Part shown: positions 44,163-52,688 of the stretch, piece by piece
How the letters are laid out: every line of letters begins with the position of its first letter
Numbering within the stretch: the stretch's first letter is position 1
Assembly (NCBI RefSeq): GCF_900240265.1
Contig: NZ_LT964739.1
Location: 675,948 to 739,947, forward strand
Origin: Galactobacillus timonensis
Lineage (GTDB): Bacteria > Bacillota_I > Bacilli_A > Erysipelotrichales > Erysipelotrichaceae
Direction of reading: 5' to 3'
Length of the DNA stretch: 64,000 nucleotides
Made by a program: the position numbers and the translations under genes
The notes under the pieces: generated by a model
Databases searched by the model: none
What the model was told of the DNA's origin: nothing
What the model saw: the letters and a program-made list of their open reading frames with translations, nothing else

Positions 44163-46247
44163 TTACTGTTTCTTTGTCGTTTTCCGCGTAACTCTGCGCT
44201 TCTGCGGCTTGATCTTCGCTTTACGGTAGGCTTCCTGATAGAAGTATTCCTGACTGTTGACGGGCGGATCATTGTTTGTGATCCGGGAATAGCTTCCGTC
44301 CCAATTCAGGTTCCATGCCTGACAGTTGTCTTTCCACATCGTCTGGAACATCTTGATCAACCGTCTCTTGATCACCGGATCATAGACCGGTGCACCGACT
44401 TCGACCCGGTGCATCATGTTGCGGGTCATCCAGTCAGCGGAGGCAATATAGATCCGCTGCCTCTGCCTTAGACCAAAGATATAGATGCGCGAATGCTCTA
44501 GAAAACGTCCAACGATGGAATGAACATGAATATTGGCGGTTTCATTCGGTATGCCCGGCTTCAAGCAGCAGATGCCGCGTACAACCATATCAATTTCGAC
44601 GCCTGCCTTCGATGCCTTGACGAGTTCATCAATCAGTTCCTTATCCGTCAAAGAGTTGATCTTGATGCCAATGTAGGCTTTGCGGCCTTTCTTTGCATAG
44701 GCGATCTCGTCTTCAATCATCTGAATAATCGGTTCATGCATGCACGCAGGTGCGACAAGCATGTGTTTCGCATCTAAGATGATATGTCCCATTGACAGGG
44801 CTTGGAAGATCTGGGCAGCTTCGAGACCGATATCCTTATCTGCCGTAAACAGAGCGAGATCCGTATACAGACGTGCCGTAATCTCGTTGTAGTTGCCGGT
44901 ACCGATCTGCGTATAGTATTCGACGCCGGACTTGCTGCGGCGCGTCACGAGACACAGCTTCGAATGTACCTTATAGCCATCGAAGCCATAGATGACCTGT
45001 GCCCCGGCTTCTTCCAGCCGCCGCGACCATTCGATGTTGTTTTCCTCATCAAAGCGTGCCTTCAGTTCAACCAGAACCGTGACACTCTTGCCGTTTTCTG
45101 CCGCCTCAATCAGCGATTCGACAACCTTGCTGTGGCGAGCAACGCGGTAAAGCGTCATTTTGATCGACAGCACATCGCGATCATTCGCCGCTTCCTGCAG
45201 AAAATCCAGGAACGGCTTCATGCTTTCAAACGGATAGGAAAGCAGCTTATCCGATTCCTTGATCTGCGGAATCAGAGGGCGGCTCATGTCAAACATCGCC
45301 GACTGCTGCGGAAAGCGTTTCTCATAGAACAGATCCGTATGGTCACGAAGAATGTCCGAGAACTGCCGCAAAAACGAAATATCCAGCGGCGTCGGATCAT
45401 AGAACACACACTTCAGCTTCATGCCGGAATACTGGCACAATGTCTTGACGATATTATCATCAAGCTGACGCGTCAGCTCGATGCGCACAGGCTCCAGCCG
45501 CTTGCGCTTGCGGATCATGTCCTCCATGAAGTCACGATAATCAACTTCTTCGTCATACATGGAGTCCGGATCGATATCCGCGCTGCGCGTCAGTCGAATG
45601 AGTGACTTGGAAACAATACTCTCCTTGAATACTTTGGGAAGAAAATGAAGAATCAGTTCCTCCGACAACATGTAGGTATTGGCAGTGCCCGGTACCTTGA
45701 TCAGGCGCGGAATGATGCCGGTAGCGCAGGGAATGATGCCCATGCGCGTATGTTTGTTCTTGGTACGGAGAATGGCAACAGCGTAGATTTCCTTGTTTCT
45801 GAGGAAGGGGAACGGTTGACGCCGCGTAACGATTGTAGGTGACAGAAGCGGCGCAATTTCCTGATCAAACAGCAGTTCGAGCTGACTTCCTTCTTCTTTC
45901 TTTAACTTCTGAAAATTAACAATCGATATGCCGTAGCTGCCAAGCTCCTTCAGCAGTTCATTGTAGATGGCACCGTTTTCTTCCGAGAGACGCAATACTT
46001 CCTTCGTGATGGCTGCAATCTGTTCGGCGGCGGTCATGCCGGATTTATTGTCCTTGATGTGCGGTTCAATGCGGTCCTGATCCATCAGAGATCCGACCCG
46101 GACCATGAAGAATTCATCCAGATTGCTCTGATAGATCGCTGAAAAATTCAGACGCTCACACAGCGGAACATCACTGCGCCCGGCTTCCAGCAAGACCCGT
46201 TCATTGAATTTCAGCCATGAAAGTTCACGGTTTAAATAGTAATCCAT
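44163..46247 (-). CDS. ppk1: Polyphosphate kinase 1
   Basis: Ppk1 reversibly makes inorganic polyphosphate from ATP. The 694-residue protein, started at ATG 46247 (MDYYLNRELSWLKFNERVL, AGGTG upstream), has the N-terminal FSAIYQSNLDEFFMVRVG segment, DVLSIKMTLYRVA near 300, and the autophosphorylated histidine in GYKVHSKLCLV near residue 430, with a second histidine in SADWMTRNMMHRVEV near 610. It points toward oriC and ends at a strong terminator 44119-44149. Confidence 0.95.
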   Translation of the reverse strand: MDYYLNRELSWLKFNERVLLEAGRSDVPLCERLNFSAIYQSNLDEFFMVRVGSLMDQDRIEPHIKDNKSGMTAAEQIAAITKEVLRLSEENGAIYNELLKELGSYGISIVNFQKLKKEEGSQLELLFDQEIAPLLSPTIVTRRQPFPFLRNKEIYAVAILRTKNKHTRMGIIPCATGIIPRLIKVPGTANTYMLSEELILHFLPKVFKESIVSKSLIRLTRSADIDPDSMYDEEVDYRDFMEDMIRKRKRLEPVRIELTRQLDDNIVKTLCQYSGMKLKCVFYDPTPLDISFLRQFSDILRDHTDLFYEKRFPQQSAMFDMSRPLIPQIKESDKLLSYPFESMKPFLDFLQEAANDRDVLSIKMTLYRVARHSKVVESLIEAAENGKSVTVLVELKARFDEENNIEWSRRLEEAGAQVIYGFDGYKVHSKLCLVTRRSKSGVEYYTQIGTGNYNEITARLYTDLALFTADKDIGLEAAQIFQALSMGHIILDAKHMLVAPACMHEPIIQMIEDEIAYAKKGRKAYIGIKINSLTDKELIDELVKASKAGVEIDMVVRGICCLKPGIPNETANIHVHSIVGRFLEHSRIYIFGLRQRQRIYIASADWMTRNMMHRVEVGAPVYDPVIKRRLIKMFQTMWKDNCQAWNLNWDGSYSRITNNDPPVNSQEYFYQEAYRKAKIKPQKRRVTRKTTKKQ

Positions 46248-46397
46248 ATCGTTTGCACCTATCCTAAATATATTAAACAAGCTCTTTACCAACAATTGTA
46301 AAAAAAGCGTAAAGCCGCAAATGCGGGTAAAAATAAGTAACTGCGTTTACTATGCCTTAGAAAAAGAGTATCCTGAAGAATAACAGGAGTAAATATC

Positions 46398-47396
46398 ATG
46401 AAACAATCATTTGGGACCATTAAAGGGGCACCGGTCACCCTTTATGAACTGGAAAATGAATTTCTGGTTCTCAAAGTCATGAATTACGGAGCGACAGTCG
46501 TATCCATTATCGATAAAGCGACCGGTATCGATATCGTTAAAGGCTATGATTCCGCCGAAGAATACTACAAGGGCACGGCCCATCTCGGCGCCTTCGTCGG
46601 CCGTACAGCAAACCGTACACGCAACGCGCAGTTCAAACTGAACGGGAGCACGTATCATATCACGGCCAATGAACACGGTGTAACCAACCTCCATGGCGGC
46701 GAAGGCTTCGATAAGAAGATGTACAGCGTCGAAGAAGGAGAAAACAGCGTACGATTCACCCGCATCTCACCGGATGGTGAAGAAGGCTATCCAGGCAATA
46801 TGCATGTGGCCGTTACCTATACATTGAATGGCCGCACGATTGAGATGAAGGCGGAAGCTGTCAGTGACGAAGATACGCTCTTTGCGATCACGAACCACAA
46901 CTACTACAACCTGGATGGCAGCGATTCGATTCTGGATCATACGCTCAAGATCAATGCCGGAACCTATTCACCCAATGATGATCTGAGCATTTCTCTGGAT
47001 ACATGTCTGCCGGTGGCGGGTACGCCTTTTGATTTCCGGACAGGAAAGAAGCTTGGCACCGATATCAACGCAGACGTGGAACAGATTCAGAAGTTCCGCG
47101 GTTACGACCATCACTTTGAGATTGAAGGAACAGGGATGCGCACCTTTGCCGAGTTAACGGGAAAGAAGCTGAAGCTTACGGTTGCCTCGGATCTGCCGGG
47201 CATGCACATGTATACAGCCAACTTCCTCGATATCATCGGCAAGAATGGCATTGAGAGCGGTCCGCATAGCGCCGTATGCATCGAGCCGGAATATTATCCC
47301 AATGCGATCAATTATCCCGGCATTGAACCGAAGCCGGTTCTTGAAGCCGGAATGCATGGGGAATCGAACATTACATGGACCATTGAAGAACTCTGA
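46398..47396 (+). CDS. galM: Aldose 1-epimerase (galactose mutarotase)
   Basis: GalM interconverts alpha and beta anomers of aldoses such as galactose. The 332-residue protein has GRTANRTRNAQFKLNG near 65-80, NEHGVTNLHGG near 88-98 (catalytic-pocket His), TNHNYYNLDGS near 167-177 (His general acid) and CIEPEYYPNAIN near 294-305 (Glu general base). AGGAG lies eight bases before the ATG. It is a lone rightward gene inside a leftward block and ends at its own terminator. Confidence 0.95.
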   Translation: MKQSFGTIKGAPVTLYELENEFLVLKVMNYGATVVSIIDKATGIDIVKGYDSAEEYYKGTAHLGAFVGRTANRTRNAQFKLNGSTYHITANEHGVTNLHGGEGFDKKMYSVEEGENSVRFTRISPDGEEGYPGNMHVAVTYTLNGRTIEMKAEAVSDEDTLFAITNHNYYNLDGSDSILDHTLKINAGTYSPNDDLSISLDTCLPVAGTPFDFRTGKKLGTDINADVEQIQKFRGYDHHFEIEGTGMRTFAELTGKKLKLTVASDLPGMHMYTANFLDIIGKNGIESGPHSAVCIEPEYYPNAINYPGIEPKPVLEAGMHGESNITWTIEEL

Positions 47397-47420
47397 GGCG
47401 GAAGATCATTCCGCCTTTTC
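47397..47420 (+). terminator. Terminator after galM
   Basis: GGCGGAA (47397-47403) and TTCCGCC (47409-47415) followed by TTTTC. Confidence 0.8.
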
Positions 47421-47450
47421 TTTTCCGGTTATGGAGAGGGAGATGAAATA

Positions 47451-47472
47451 AAAAGGACTGCCGCAGCAGTCC
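47451..47472 (-). terminator. Terminator after jag
   Basis: GGACTG and CAGTCC arms (47455-47460, 47467-47472) followed on the minus strand by TTTTTAT. Confidence 0.75.
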
Positions 47473-47484
47473 GGTGAATCATTG

Positions 47485-48219
47485 TTATTCCGCTTCGTCT
47501 GCCGTATCTTCCGGTTCCTCAGAATTCTGATCCGGAACATACTTGATGACAACGTGACGATCTGCGCCCTGACCTTCCGATTCGGTCGAAATGTTATGCC
47601 ACTTGTTCAGAGCTCTGTGGATTGCCTTGCGCTCATCATTCGGCATCGGATCCAGCGCCGCATCTACATGGGAGCGCTGCACCTGCTTCGCCGTACGGCG
47701 AGCCATCGACGCAAGCTTGTGATACCGGTCTTCCTTGTAGTAGTTGACGTCGATCAGAACATCAATACGGGCATGGAAGTGGGAATTCACAGCGGCACGC
47801 ACAACAGCGTTGAACGCATCCAGCGTCTTGCCCTGGCGGCCGATCAGAACCGCATTGTTATCGGCACCGAGATTGACAATATACTGACCGTCCTTCACTT
47901 CGATGGCCGCATCCGCATCCAGTTCAATGCCCTCAAAGAAATTTCCCAGATAATCAAACAGGAAATCCTTCACATCACTCTCGCTGTAGTTTCTTCTGGA
48001 AGAAGGTGTTTCCTCTTCTTCCGGTTCGATCACGGCTTCTTCTTCGATTTCTTCTTCAACTTCCGGAACATCCGCTTCAATCGTTACCGAAGCACCAAGG
48101 CCAAGGACACCTTTCTTTTCTTCAACGACGGTATAGGTGATGGTTTCCTTGTCGCAGCCCAGTTCCTGTGCCGCAAGCTCCAGTGCCTCATCCAGAGACT
48201 TAGCTGTAAATGAACTCAT
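47485..48219 (-). CDS. jag: RNA-binding protein Jag/KhpB
   Basis: A 244-residue protein with Jag-N (residues 1-52, SFTAKSLDEALELAAQELGC and KKGVLGLG), an acidic linker (about 55-78), a KH domain with AVLIGRQGKTLDAFNAVVRA (near 125-144) and an R3H domain ending PNDERKAIHRALNKWHNIST (near 193-212). It binds RNA and, in Firmicutes, influences cell elongation. It overlaps yidC by four bases (ATGA at 48216-48219). Confidence 0.94.
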   Translation of the reverse strand: MSSFTAKSLDEALELAAQELGCDKETITYTVVEEKKGVLGLGASVTIEADVPEVEEEIEEEAVIEPEEEETPSSRRNYSESDVKDFLFDYLGNFFEGIELDADAAIEVKDGQYIVNLGADNNAVLIGRQGKTLDAFNAVVRAAVNSHFHARIDVLIDVNYYKEDRYHKLASMARRTAKQVQRSHVDAALDPMPNDERKAIHRALNKWHNISTESEGQGADRHVVIKYVPDQNSEEPEDTADEAE

Positions 48220-49118
48220 TTTCCTTCAGCCTCCTTTGCATTGCGAGAATCAATGACCTTCTGCACAATCAGCGTCTTAACGATCGTAACAGCAGAATAG
48301 ATTGCCCAGTACACGGACATGGCTGCCGGCCACATCAGACCGAAGACAAGGATCAGCGCGAACATATACCACTGCATGATCTTGGTCTGCGTATTGGCTG
48401 TAGGCTCCTGCGGCTTGCGGTGATGCTTCGCAGCTTCCGCTTCCGCCTTCTTCTTGTTGATCCACATCGGCAGATTCATGGACAGATACTGCAGAACTGC
48501 CATGATCACGAAGAGGAAGATATATCCCCAGCGTCCGCTCGACTTGATGCCGGCCAAGATCGTCGTATCCAGCGACATCGAACCGACCGTTGCCGTACGT
48601 ACGGAAGAGGCACGCTGTACCGCCTGATACATGGCAATGATGATCGGGAACTGAATGAACTGAACGACCATCGTTCCCATCGGGTTCACTTTGTATTTGC
48701 TGTAGAGATTCTGCATCTCCTGCGCCATCCGCATGCGGCTCGCATCATCGTCGCGTCCCTCATACTTGCGCTGAATCTTCTCCAGCTCCGGCTGCAGCAT
48801 CTGCATCTTCTGCATACCGATCTGGGACGGAAGCGTAATGACAAGGAGAACTGCATTGACAAGAATCGTCGTAAGAGAGATTGCCGCAATAACACCCGTC
48901 TTCGTGGCAAGGTTGTTGATCAGCCAGGCAAGCGGCCAGACAAACAGAGCAGAGAACCAGTTCTCATCGCTCATAATCTGCGAGAACGTAGTTGATTCGG
49001 TAATCTGTTTGATCGCTCCGCTTTCATCGGTAGGTACACGGCATCCCGACAGCATCACGGCGCATACAAGCACCACGCTGACGAGGAGTAATTTCTTCAT
49101 CCAAGGCTTATGGTTCAT
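48216..49118 (-). CDS. yidC: Membrane protein insertase YidC/OxaA (lipoprotein form)
   Basis: YidC inserts proteins into the membrane with or without the Sec machinery. The Gram-positive form is a lipoprotein: here the signal ends in VMLSGCRVP. Five membrane helices follow, with the hydrophilic-groove arginine position in the first core helix region and QMLQPELEKIQRKYEGRDD in the coiled loop. The C-terminus is short and basic. GGAG seven bases upstream supports ATG 49118 (300 aa); an ATG at 49139 overlapping the rnpA stop would add seven residues and is possible. Confidence 0.93.
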   Translation of the reverse strand: MNHKPWMKKLLLVSVVLVCAVMLSGCRVPTDESGAIKQITESTTFSQIMSDENWFSALFVWPLAWLINNLATKTGVIAAISLTTILVNAVLLVITLPSQIGMQKMQMLQPELEKIQRKYEGRDDDASRMRMAQEMQNLYSKYKVNPMGTMVVQFIQFPIIIAMYQAVQRASSVRTATVGSMSLDTTILAGIKSSGRWGYIFLFVIMAVLQYLSMNLPMWINKKKAEAEAAKHHRKPQEPTANTQTKIMQWYMFALILVFGLMWPAAMSVYWAIYSAVTIVKTLIVQKVIDSRNAKEAEGK

Positions 49119-49135
49119 CATCTGGCTCCAATCGG

Positions 49136-49474
49136 TCATATCGACAACATTTTAGCTTTATACAGTAGTTTTTCCAAGCTGTTTTTATTGGCGGCATAGT
49201 CCAGGTCCTTATACCCGAAACGAAGGATAATGACTCCGTCCATCGGGCAGCTGGAAAAGTCGACCAGATCCTGGCACATCATCCGCACCTGGCGCTTATA
49301 CAGGTTGCGGTCCACAGCGTGTCCGATCTTCTTCGGCAGAGAGATGCCGATGCGGGCCTCATCCTCTTTCTTCGACGTCGTATACAGCACAAAAGACGGG
49401 CAGACATATTTCTGACCCTTGTGGATGATTGTCTGAAATTCCTGTGCCTTGCGTACTCTGTTTTTCTTCTTCAT
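49136..49474 (-). CDS. rnpA: Ribonuclease P protein component
   Basis: RnpA is the protein subunit of RNase P, which trims tRNA 5' ends. The 112-residue basic protein begins MKKKNRVRKAQEFQTIIHKG and has the signature RIGISLPKKIGHAVDRNLYKRQVRM (near 57-81, the RNR-type RNA-binding helix), normal for the family. It follows rpmH after a short hairpin. rnpB is not in the window. Confidence 0.95.
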   Translation of the reverse strand: MKKKNRVRKAQEFQTIIHKGQKYVCPSFVLYTTSKKEDEARIGISLPKKIGHAVDRNLYKRQVRMMCQDLVDFSSCPMDGVIILRFGYKDLDYAANKNSLEKLLYKAKMLSI

Positions 49475-49497
49475 ACATTCAACAAAAGTAATGCTAT

Positions 49498-49523
49498 AAA
49501 AAAAGCCGCCGACCGGCGGTTTT
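49498..49523 (-). terminator. Attenuator between rpmH and rnpA
   Basis: ACCGCC, GGTC, GGCGGC on the minus strand followed by seven T. It lies three bases after the rpmH stop and would lower rnpA expression relative to rpmH, as is common. Confidence 0.8.
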
Positions 49524-49525
49524 CC

Positions 49526-49672
49526 TTAAGCAGAGAGAACAGCTCTTCCCTTTGCTCTGCGTCTAGCTAAGACCTTGCGTCCGCCGGCTGTAGCCATACG
49601 TGCTCTGAAGCCGTGGGTCGCCTTGTTTTTTCTCTTAGACGGCTGGTATGTTCTTTTTGCGTTACGCTTCAT
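49526..49672 (-). CDS. rpmH: 50S ribosomal protein L34
   Basis: A 48-residue, very basic protein that reads [17 protein letters not shown], then [20 protein letters not shown] and ends GRAVLSA; this is the almost invariant L34 sequence (the first residues are slightly different from the usual MKRTYQPNKRK, with an inserted NAK). GGAGGT precedes the ATG at 49672. It heads the rpmH-rnpA-yidC-jag operon, which here runs toward oriC. Confidence 0.96.
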   Translation of the reverse strand: MKRNAKRTYQPSKRKNKATHGFRARMATAGGRKVLARRRAKGRAVLSA

Positions 49673-49710
49673 TCATGCCACCTCCATTTTTATAGAACAA
49701 TCGCGCATTA

Positions 49711-49739
49711 ATGATATACGCCGCATAAGTAAAAGTCAA
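49711..49739 (-). promoter_or_regulatory. rpmH promoter
   Basis: TTGACT (49734-49739) and TATCAT (49711-49716) with a 17-base spacer on the minus strand, 38 bases before the rpmH ATG. Confidence 0.65.
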
Positions 49740-49864
49740 ACCGCATTTTTCAACCTTACAAGTGACCGGCGAGAAAGCCCAAGTACTTCAGCTTTGGGAT
49801 GAAAGCCGGCCATACCAACGGATGTACTGTTTCTGCTTCATATCTTATAATTGGAAGCGTAGAG

Positions 49865-51025
49865 ATGCGGGGATTTAAGTTCAGATTAGAGCCAAATGAA
49901 ACACAGAAGAAGCAGATTCAGGAAACACTTGATTCTGCTCGTTTTGTGTATAATCGGTTTCTGGATCTGAACGAGTATGCGTATCAGACTGAAGGCGTAC
50001 ATCTTTCGTATGCGATGATGTGCTCACTCTTGACGGATCTGAAGCAGGACCCGGAATGTCCGTGGCTGAAGCAGGCCGATAGTATGGCACTGCAGACAGC
50101 GCTGAAAGACTTGGATGAAGCGTTTCAGAATTTCTTTGCCGGCCGAGCAAAGTATCCGAAGTTCAAGAAAAAGAAGCGCGCTTATAAGTCTGCATATCAT
50201 ACACGCAATCAGAATGGCAGTATTCAGATCATCGACAAGCGTCATGTAAAACTCCCGAAGCTCGGCGTTGTCCGTGCCCGCATTTCGAGGTTTCCGCATG
50301 GAGTGATTAAGAATGCGTCGATCTCACTGACAGCAGCGGGTAAATACGAAGTCTCCTTCTGCGTAGATGAAATTGCAGTCCCGAAGAAATCCGCCGGCGG
50401 AGAGATCGCCATTGATATAGGGCTTGCAGAGTTTTATACCGACTCGAAAGGCCGTACGGTTGAGAATCCACACATTCTTGCAAAGTTCAGTAAAAAGCTT
50501 GCCAAAGAACAGCGCAGGCTTTCCCGCATGTATGAAGCAGCGAAGAAAGCGGGAAAGAAGCTGAGTGACTGCAAAAACTATCAGAAGCAGCGGATCAAAG
50601 TTGCGAAGATCCATGAACGCATTGCCAACACCAGAAACGACTTTCTGCAGAAGCAGAGCACAGCATTAGCTGATGAAAACCAAATCATCTATGCCGAGCA
50701 TTTGAACATCTGCGGAATGGTCAAAAATCACAAGCTGGCAAAGGCAATTTCGGATGCGGGCTGGAGTGCGTTCTTTCAGATGCTGGAATACAAAGTGACA
50801 GAACGTAACGGCTTTTTGATCAAAGTCGATACGTTCTATCCAAGCTCGCAGAGCTGTCATACGTGCGGGTATAAGAACCCGGCAGTGAAAGATCTGAACG
50901 TGCGGAAATGGATCTGTCCACAGTGCGGAACAGCACATGATCGGGATCAGAATGCCGCACGAAATATCCTTGCCGAAGGGATCAGAATCTTCAATGAACC
51001 GCAGACTGCGATTTCTGTAGTCTGA
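49865..51025 (+). CDS. tnpB: RNA-guided endonuclease TnpB
   Basis: TnpB cuts DNA guided by an RNA made from the element's right end and favours its own retention. The 386-residue protein is full length: N-terminal wedge/REC part (MRGFKFRLEPNETQ onward), then the split RuvC with the catalytic Asp in EIAIDIGLAEF (near 182), Glu in IIYAEHLNICGM (near 277) and Asp in HDRDQNAARNIL (near 360). The zinc ribbon is CHTCGYKNP and CPQCG (near 330-352). All catalytic residues are present. The start is the ATG at 49865; the frame is open farther left into the element end. Confidence 0.92.
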   Translation: MRGFKFRLEPNETQKKQIQETLDSARFVYNRFLDLNEYAYQTEGVHLSYAMMCSLLTDLKQDPECPWLKQADSMALQTALKDLDEAFQNFFAGRAKYPKFKKKKRAYKSAYHTRNQNGSIQIIDKRHVKLPKLGVVRARISRFPHGVIKNASISLTAAGKYEVSFCVDEIAVPKKSAGGEIAIDIGLAEFYTDSKGRTVENPHILAKFSKKLAKEQRRLSRMYEAAKKAGKKLSDCKNYQKQRIKVAKIHERIANTRNDFLQKQSTALADENQIIYAEHLNICGMVKNHKLAKAISDAGWSAFFQMLEYKVTERNGFLIKVDTFYPSSQSCHTCGYKNPAVKDLNVRKWICPQCGTAHDRDQNAARNILAEGIRIFNEPQTAISVV

Positions 51026-51143
51026 AACATATCTGTACCGTGGGGCACACGGGAAGTAACGCTTGCAAAGAGAGCGTAAGACGACACAATGCCGTAGTTC
51101 TCAGCGAAGCAAGAATCCCACAGGCTTTAGTCGTGGGAGTGTC
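50990..51143 (+). ncRNA. Putative omegaRNA (reRNA) of the TnpB element
   Basis: In characterised IS605 elements the guide RNA scaffold covers the 3' end of tnpB and the right-end non-coding segment. Here that segment holds hairpin-forming stretches (CGCTTGCAAAGAGAGCG near 51060-51076 and the terminal TCCCAC/GTGGGA stem at 51116-51138). The guide would be the first bases of flanking DNA, starting at about 51144 (AAAATACATCGATATAAT). The boundaries are inferred from the family. Confidence 0.5.
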
Positions 51144-51155
51144 AAAATACATCGA

Positions 51156-51161
51156 TATAAT
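51156..51161 (+). promoter_or_regulatory. Orphan -10 of the gene after the IS element
   Basis: A perfect TATAAT lies about 13 bases past the right end of the IS element. The place where its -35 should be (51133-51138) is inside the IS end and reads GTGGGA, so the native -35 may have been displaced by the insertion. Confidence 0.45.
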
Positions 51162-51189
51162 ACTAGAGATATCGAAAGGAGGCATACCG

Positions 51190-52098
51190 ATGCAGGGTGG
51201 ATTCATGAGTTTTGTACTGCTGGTCGTATTGGTTTATATGATTTTCCGTACCGCTACACTGGGAATGCGGACAAAGAAAAATCAGGACATGATCAAGATT
51301 CTCAACCAGATGGATGAGCCGGAAGAGTTTTATAAAGAGGCTGATGCCTATATTGAGGCAAACAAGGATCCTGAATTTACCCAGAAAGTAGCCGTCCTGC
51401 GTCTGTTTGCGGATGCGGCCTATGACCACGACGATCTGTTTCTGAAACATCTTGAGGAACTGGACCTCAATCAGCTTCTCGACATTGGCAAAAAAAAGAA
51501 GGACGGCTTCTCGCAGAATGAGGATTCCTTCTTCTATCTCTATCTTGCCATCCCGAACATTCTTGAATCCAAAGGAAAGACAGGCCTCGACGCAAAACTT
51601 GTCGAAAAGATGGATGCCTACAAAGAGCGGCTTTCCAGAACCATGCTGGTGGCGATGAACAACTCGCTGCATGCTTACTATAACAAGGAAGGCGACCTTG
51701 GCCTTGCCTTCGATCAGTCTGTACTGGATGGCGATTATGCCCAGTACACCTACAGCAAGCAGCTGGTAGGTCTGTACAAGCAAATGATTGAAGCCAAGTA
51801 CACTCGGCTGGCACGTGACCGCGGCGATACGGAAGCCGCCGCCACCTACGTCGACGATCTGAAGCACTTTTCTTCGTCCCGTCTTGGCAAGCGTTGGCTG
51901 AGTGAATTCCATCTCGACGATCTCATTGAAGTTGATGAGACGAAGGATGACGCTGACGAAGCCGCAACAGATGCCGCAGAAGAAACTGCCGATGAAGCAG
52001 CGACCGAAGAAACGAACGATGAAACCACTGCTGCCGCAGAAACAAAAACCGCTGACGACACAGATATTAATAAGGATACGGAACAGGATAACAAATGA
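51190..52098 (+). CDS. Membrane-anchored protein with acidic tail, unknown function
   Basis: A 302-residue protein. Residues about 5-22 (MSFVLLVVLVYMIFRTA) form one membrane helix; residues 30-230 are helical and may be TPR-like; residues 235-302 are a low-complexity acidic tail rich in D/E/A/T. AGGAGG lies eight bases before the ATG. It is translationally coupled to pth (ATGA overlap), with no recognised family. The upstream IS element sits close to its promoter. Confidence 0.7.
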   Translation: MQGGFMSFVLLVVLVYMIFRTATLGMRTKKNQDMIKILNQMDEPEEFYKEADAYIEANKDPEFTQKVAVLRLFADAAYDHDDLFLKHLEELDLNQLLDIGKKKKDGFSQNEDSFFYLYLAIPNILESKGKTGLDAKLVEKMDAYKERLSRTMLVAMNNSLHAYYNKEGDLGLAFDQSVLDGDYAQYTYSKQLVGLYKQMIEAKYTRLARDRGDTEAAATYVDDLKHFSSSRLGKRWLSEFHLDDLIEVDETKDDADEAATDAAEETADEAATEETNDETTAAAETKTADDTDINKDTEQDNK

Positions 52099-52679
52099 AA
52101 CTGATTGCAGGACTGGGAAATCCGGGGAAGGAATACGCCAAGACCCGCCACAATAGCGGCTGGATCGCCATCGACAGACTGGCAGAGACACTGAACGTCT
52201 CTATTTCGACAGAGAACTGGAATGCCCTTGTCACGAAGACTACGGTCCATGGGGAACAGGTCATTCTGATGAAGCCGCTGACCTACATGAATGAAAGCGG
52301 GATCGCCGTTCAGCAGGCGGTCCATTTCTACCACATTGATCCAAAGGACATTCTGATTCTTCATGACGACATGGACCTGCCCGTAGGTACGGTACGCATC
52401 CGTGAAAAAGGAAGCTCGGGCGGCCAGAAAGGGATGCAGTCCATCATTGATGCCCTCTCCACCAACGCCATACCCCGCGTACGCATTGGTGTCGGCCACA
52501 GTAAGGCCGGCGAACATGATCTCGTACCGAACTGGGTATTGTCCGGCGTACCGAAGGAATTGCAGAGCGAATATGATGCGGCCATTGCCGATGCCGCCAA
52601 AGCCGCAGAACTATGGGTTTATGAGCCGCTCGATAAAGTCATGAACCAGTGCAACCGCAAACCGAAACAGGAGAAGTAA
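52095..52679 (+). CDS. pth: Peptidyl-tRNA hydrolase
   Basis: Pth releases peptides from prematurely dropped peptidyl-tRNAs. The 194-residue protein has the active-site signature KLIAGLGNPGKEYAKTRHNSGW (Asn near 9, His near 19), MKPLTYMNESGIAVQ near 61-75, and HDDMDLPVGTVRIREKGSSGGQKGMQSI near 91-118 with the catalytic Asp. It overlaps the previous gene by four bases and leads into mfd after nine bases, the conserved Bacillota order. Confidence 0.97.
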   Translation: MKLIAGLGNPGKEYAKTRHNSGWIAIDRLAETLNVSISTENWNALVTKTTVHGEQVILMKPLTYMNESGIAVQQAVHFYHIDPKDILILHDDMDLPVGTVRIREKGSSGGQKGMQSIIDALSTNAIPRVRIGVGHSKAGEHDLVPNWVLSGVPKELQSEYDAAIADAAKAAELWVYEPLDKVMNQCNRKPKQEK

Positions 52680-52688
52680 ACCAAAGGC

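Larger units (their letters stand above)
49756..51143 (+). mobile_element. IS200/IS605-type element with tnpB only
   Basis: The left end carries the imperfect hairpin CCCAAG...CTTTGGG (49778-49798) in the context GAGAAAGCCCAAG, and the right end carries TCCCAC...GTGGGA (51116-51138) followed by GTGTC, both typical of IS605/IS1341 ends. A single tnpB fills the interior. The tyrosine transposase tnpA is absent, so movement would need a TnpA supplied from elsewhere. Exact ends are uncertain by a few bases; TTAC at 49756-49759 is a candidate target sequence on the left. Confidence 0.82.
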
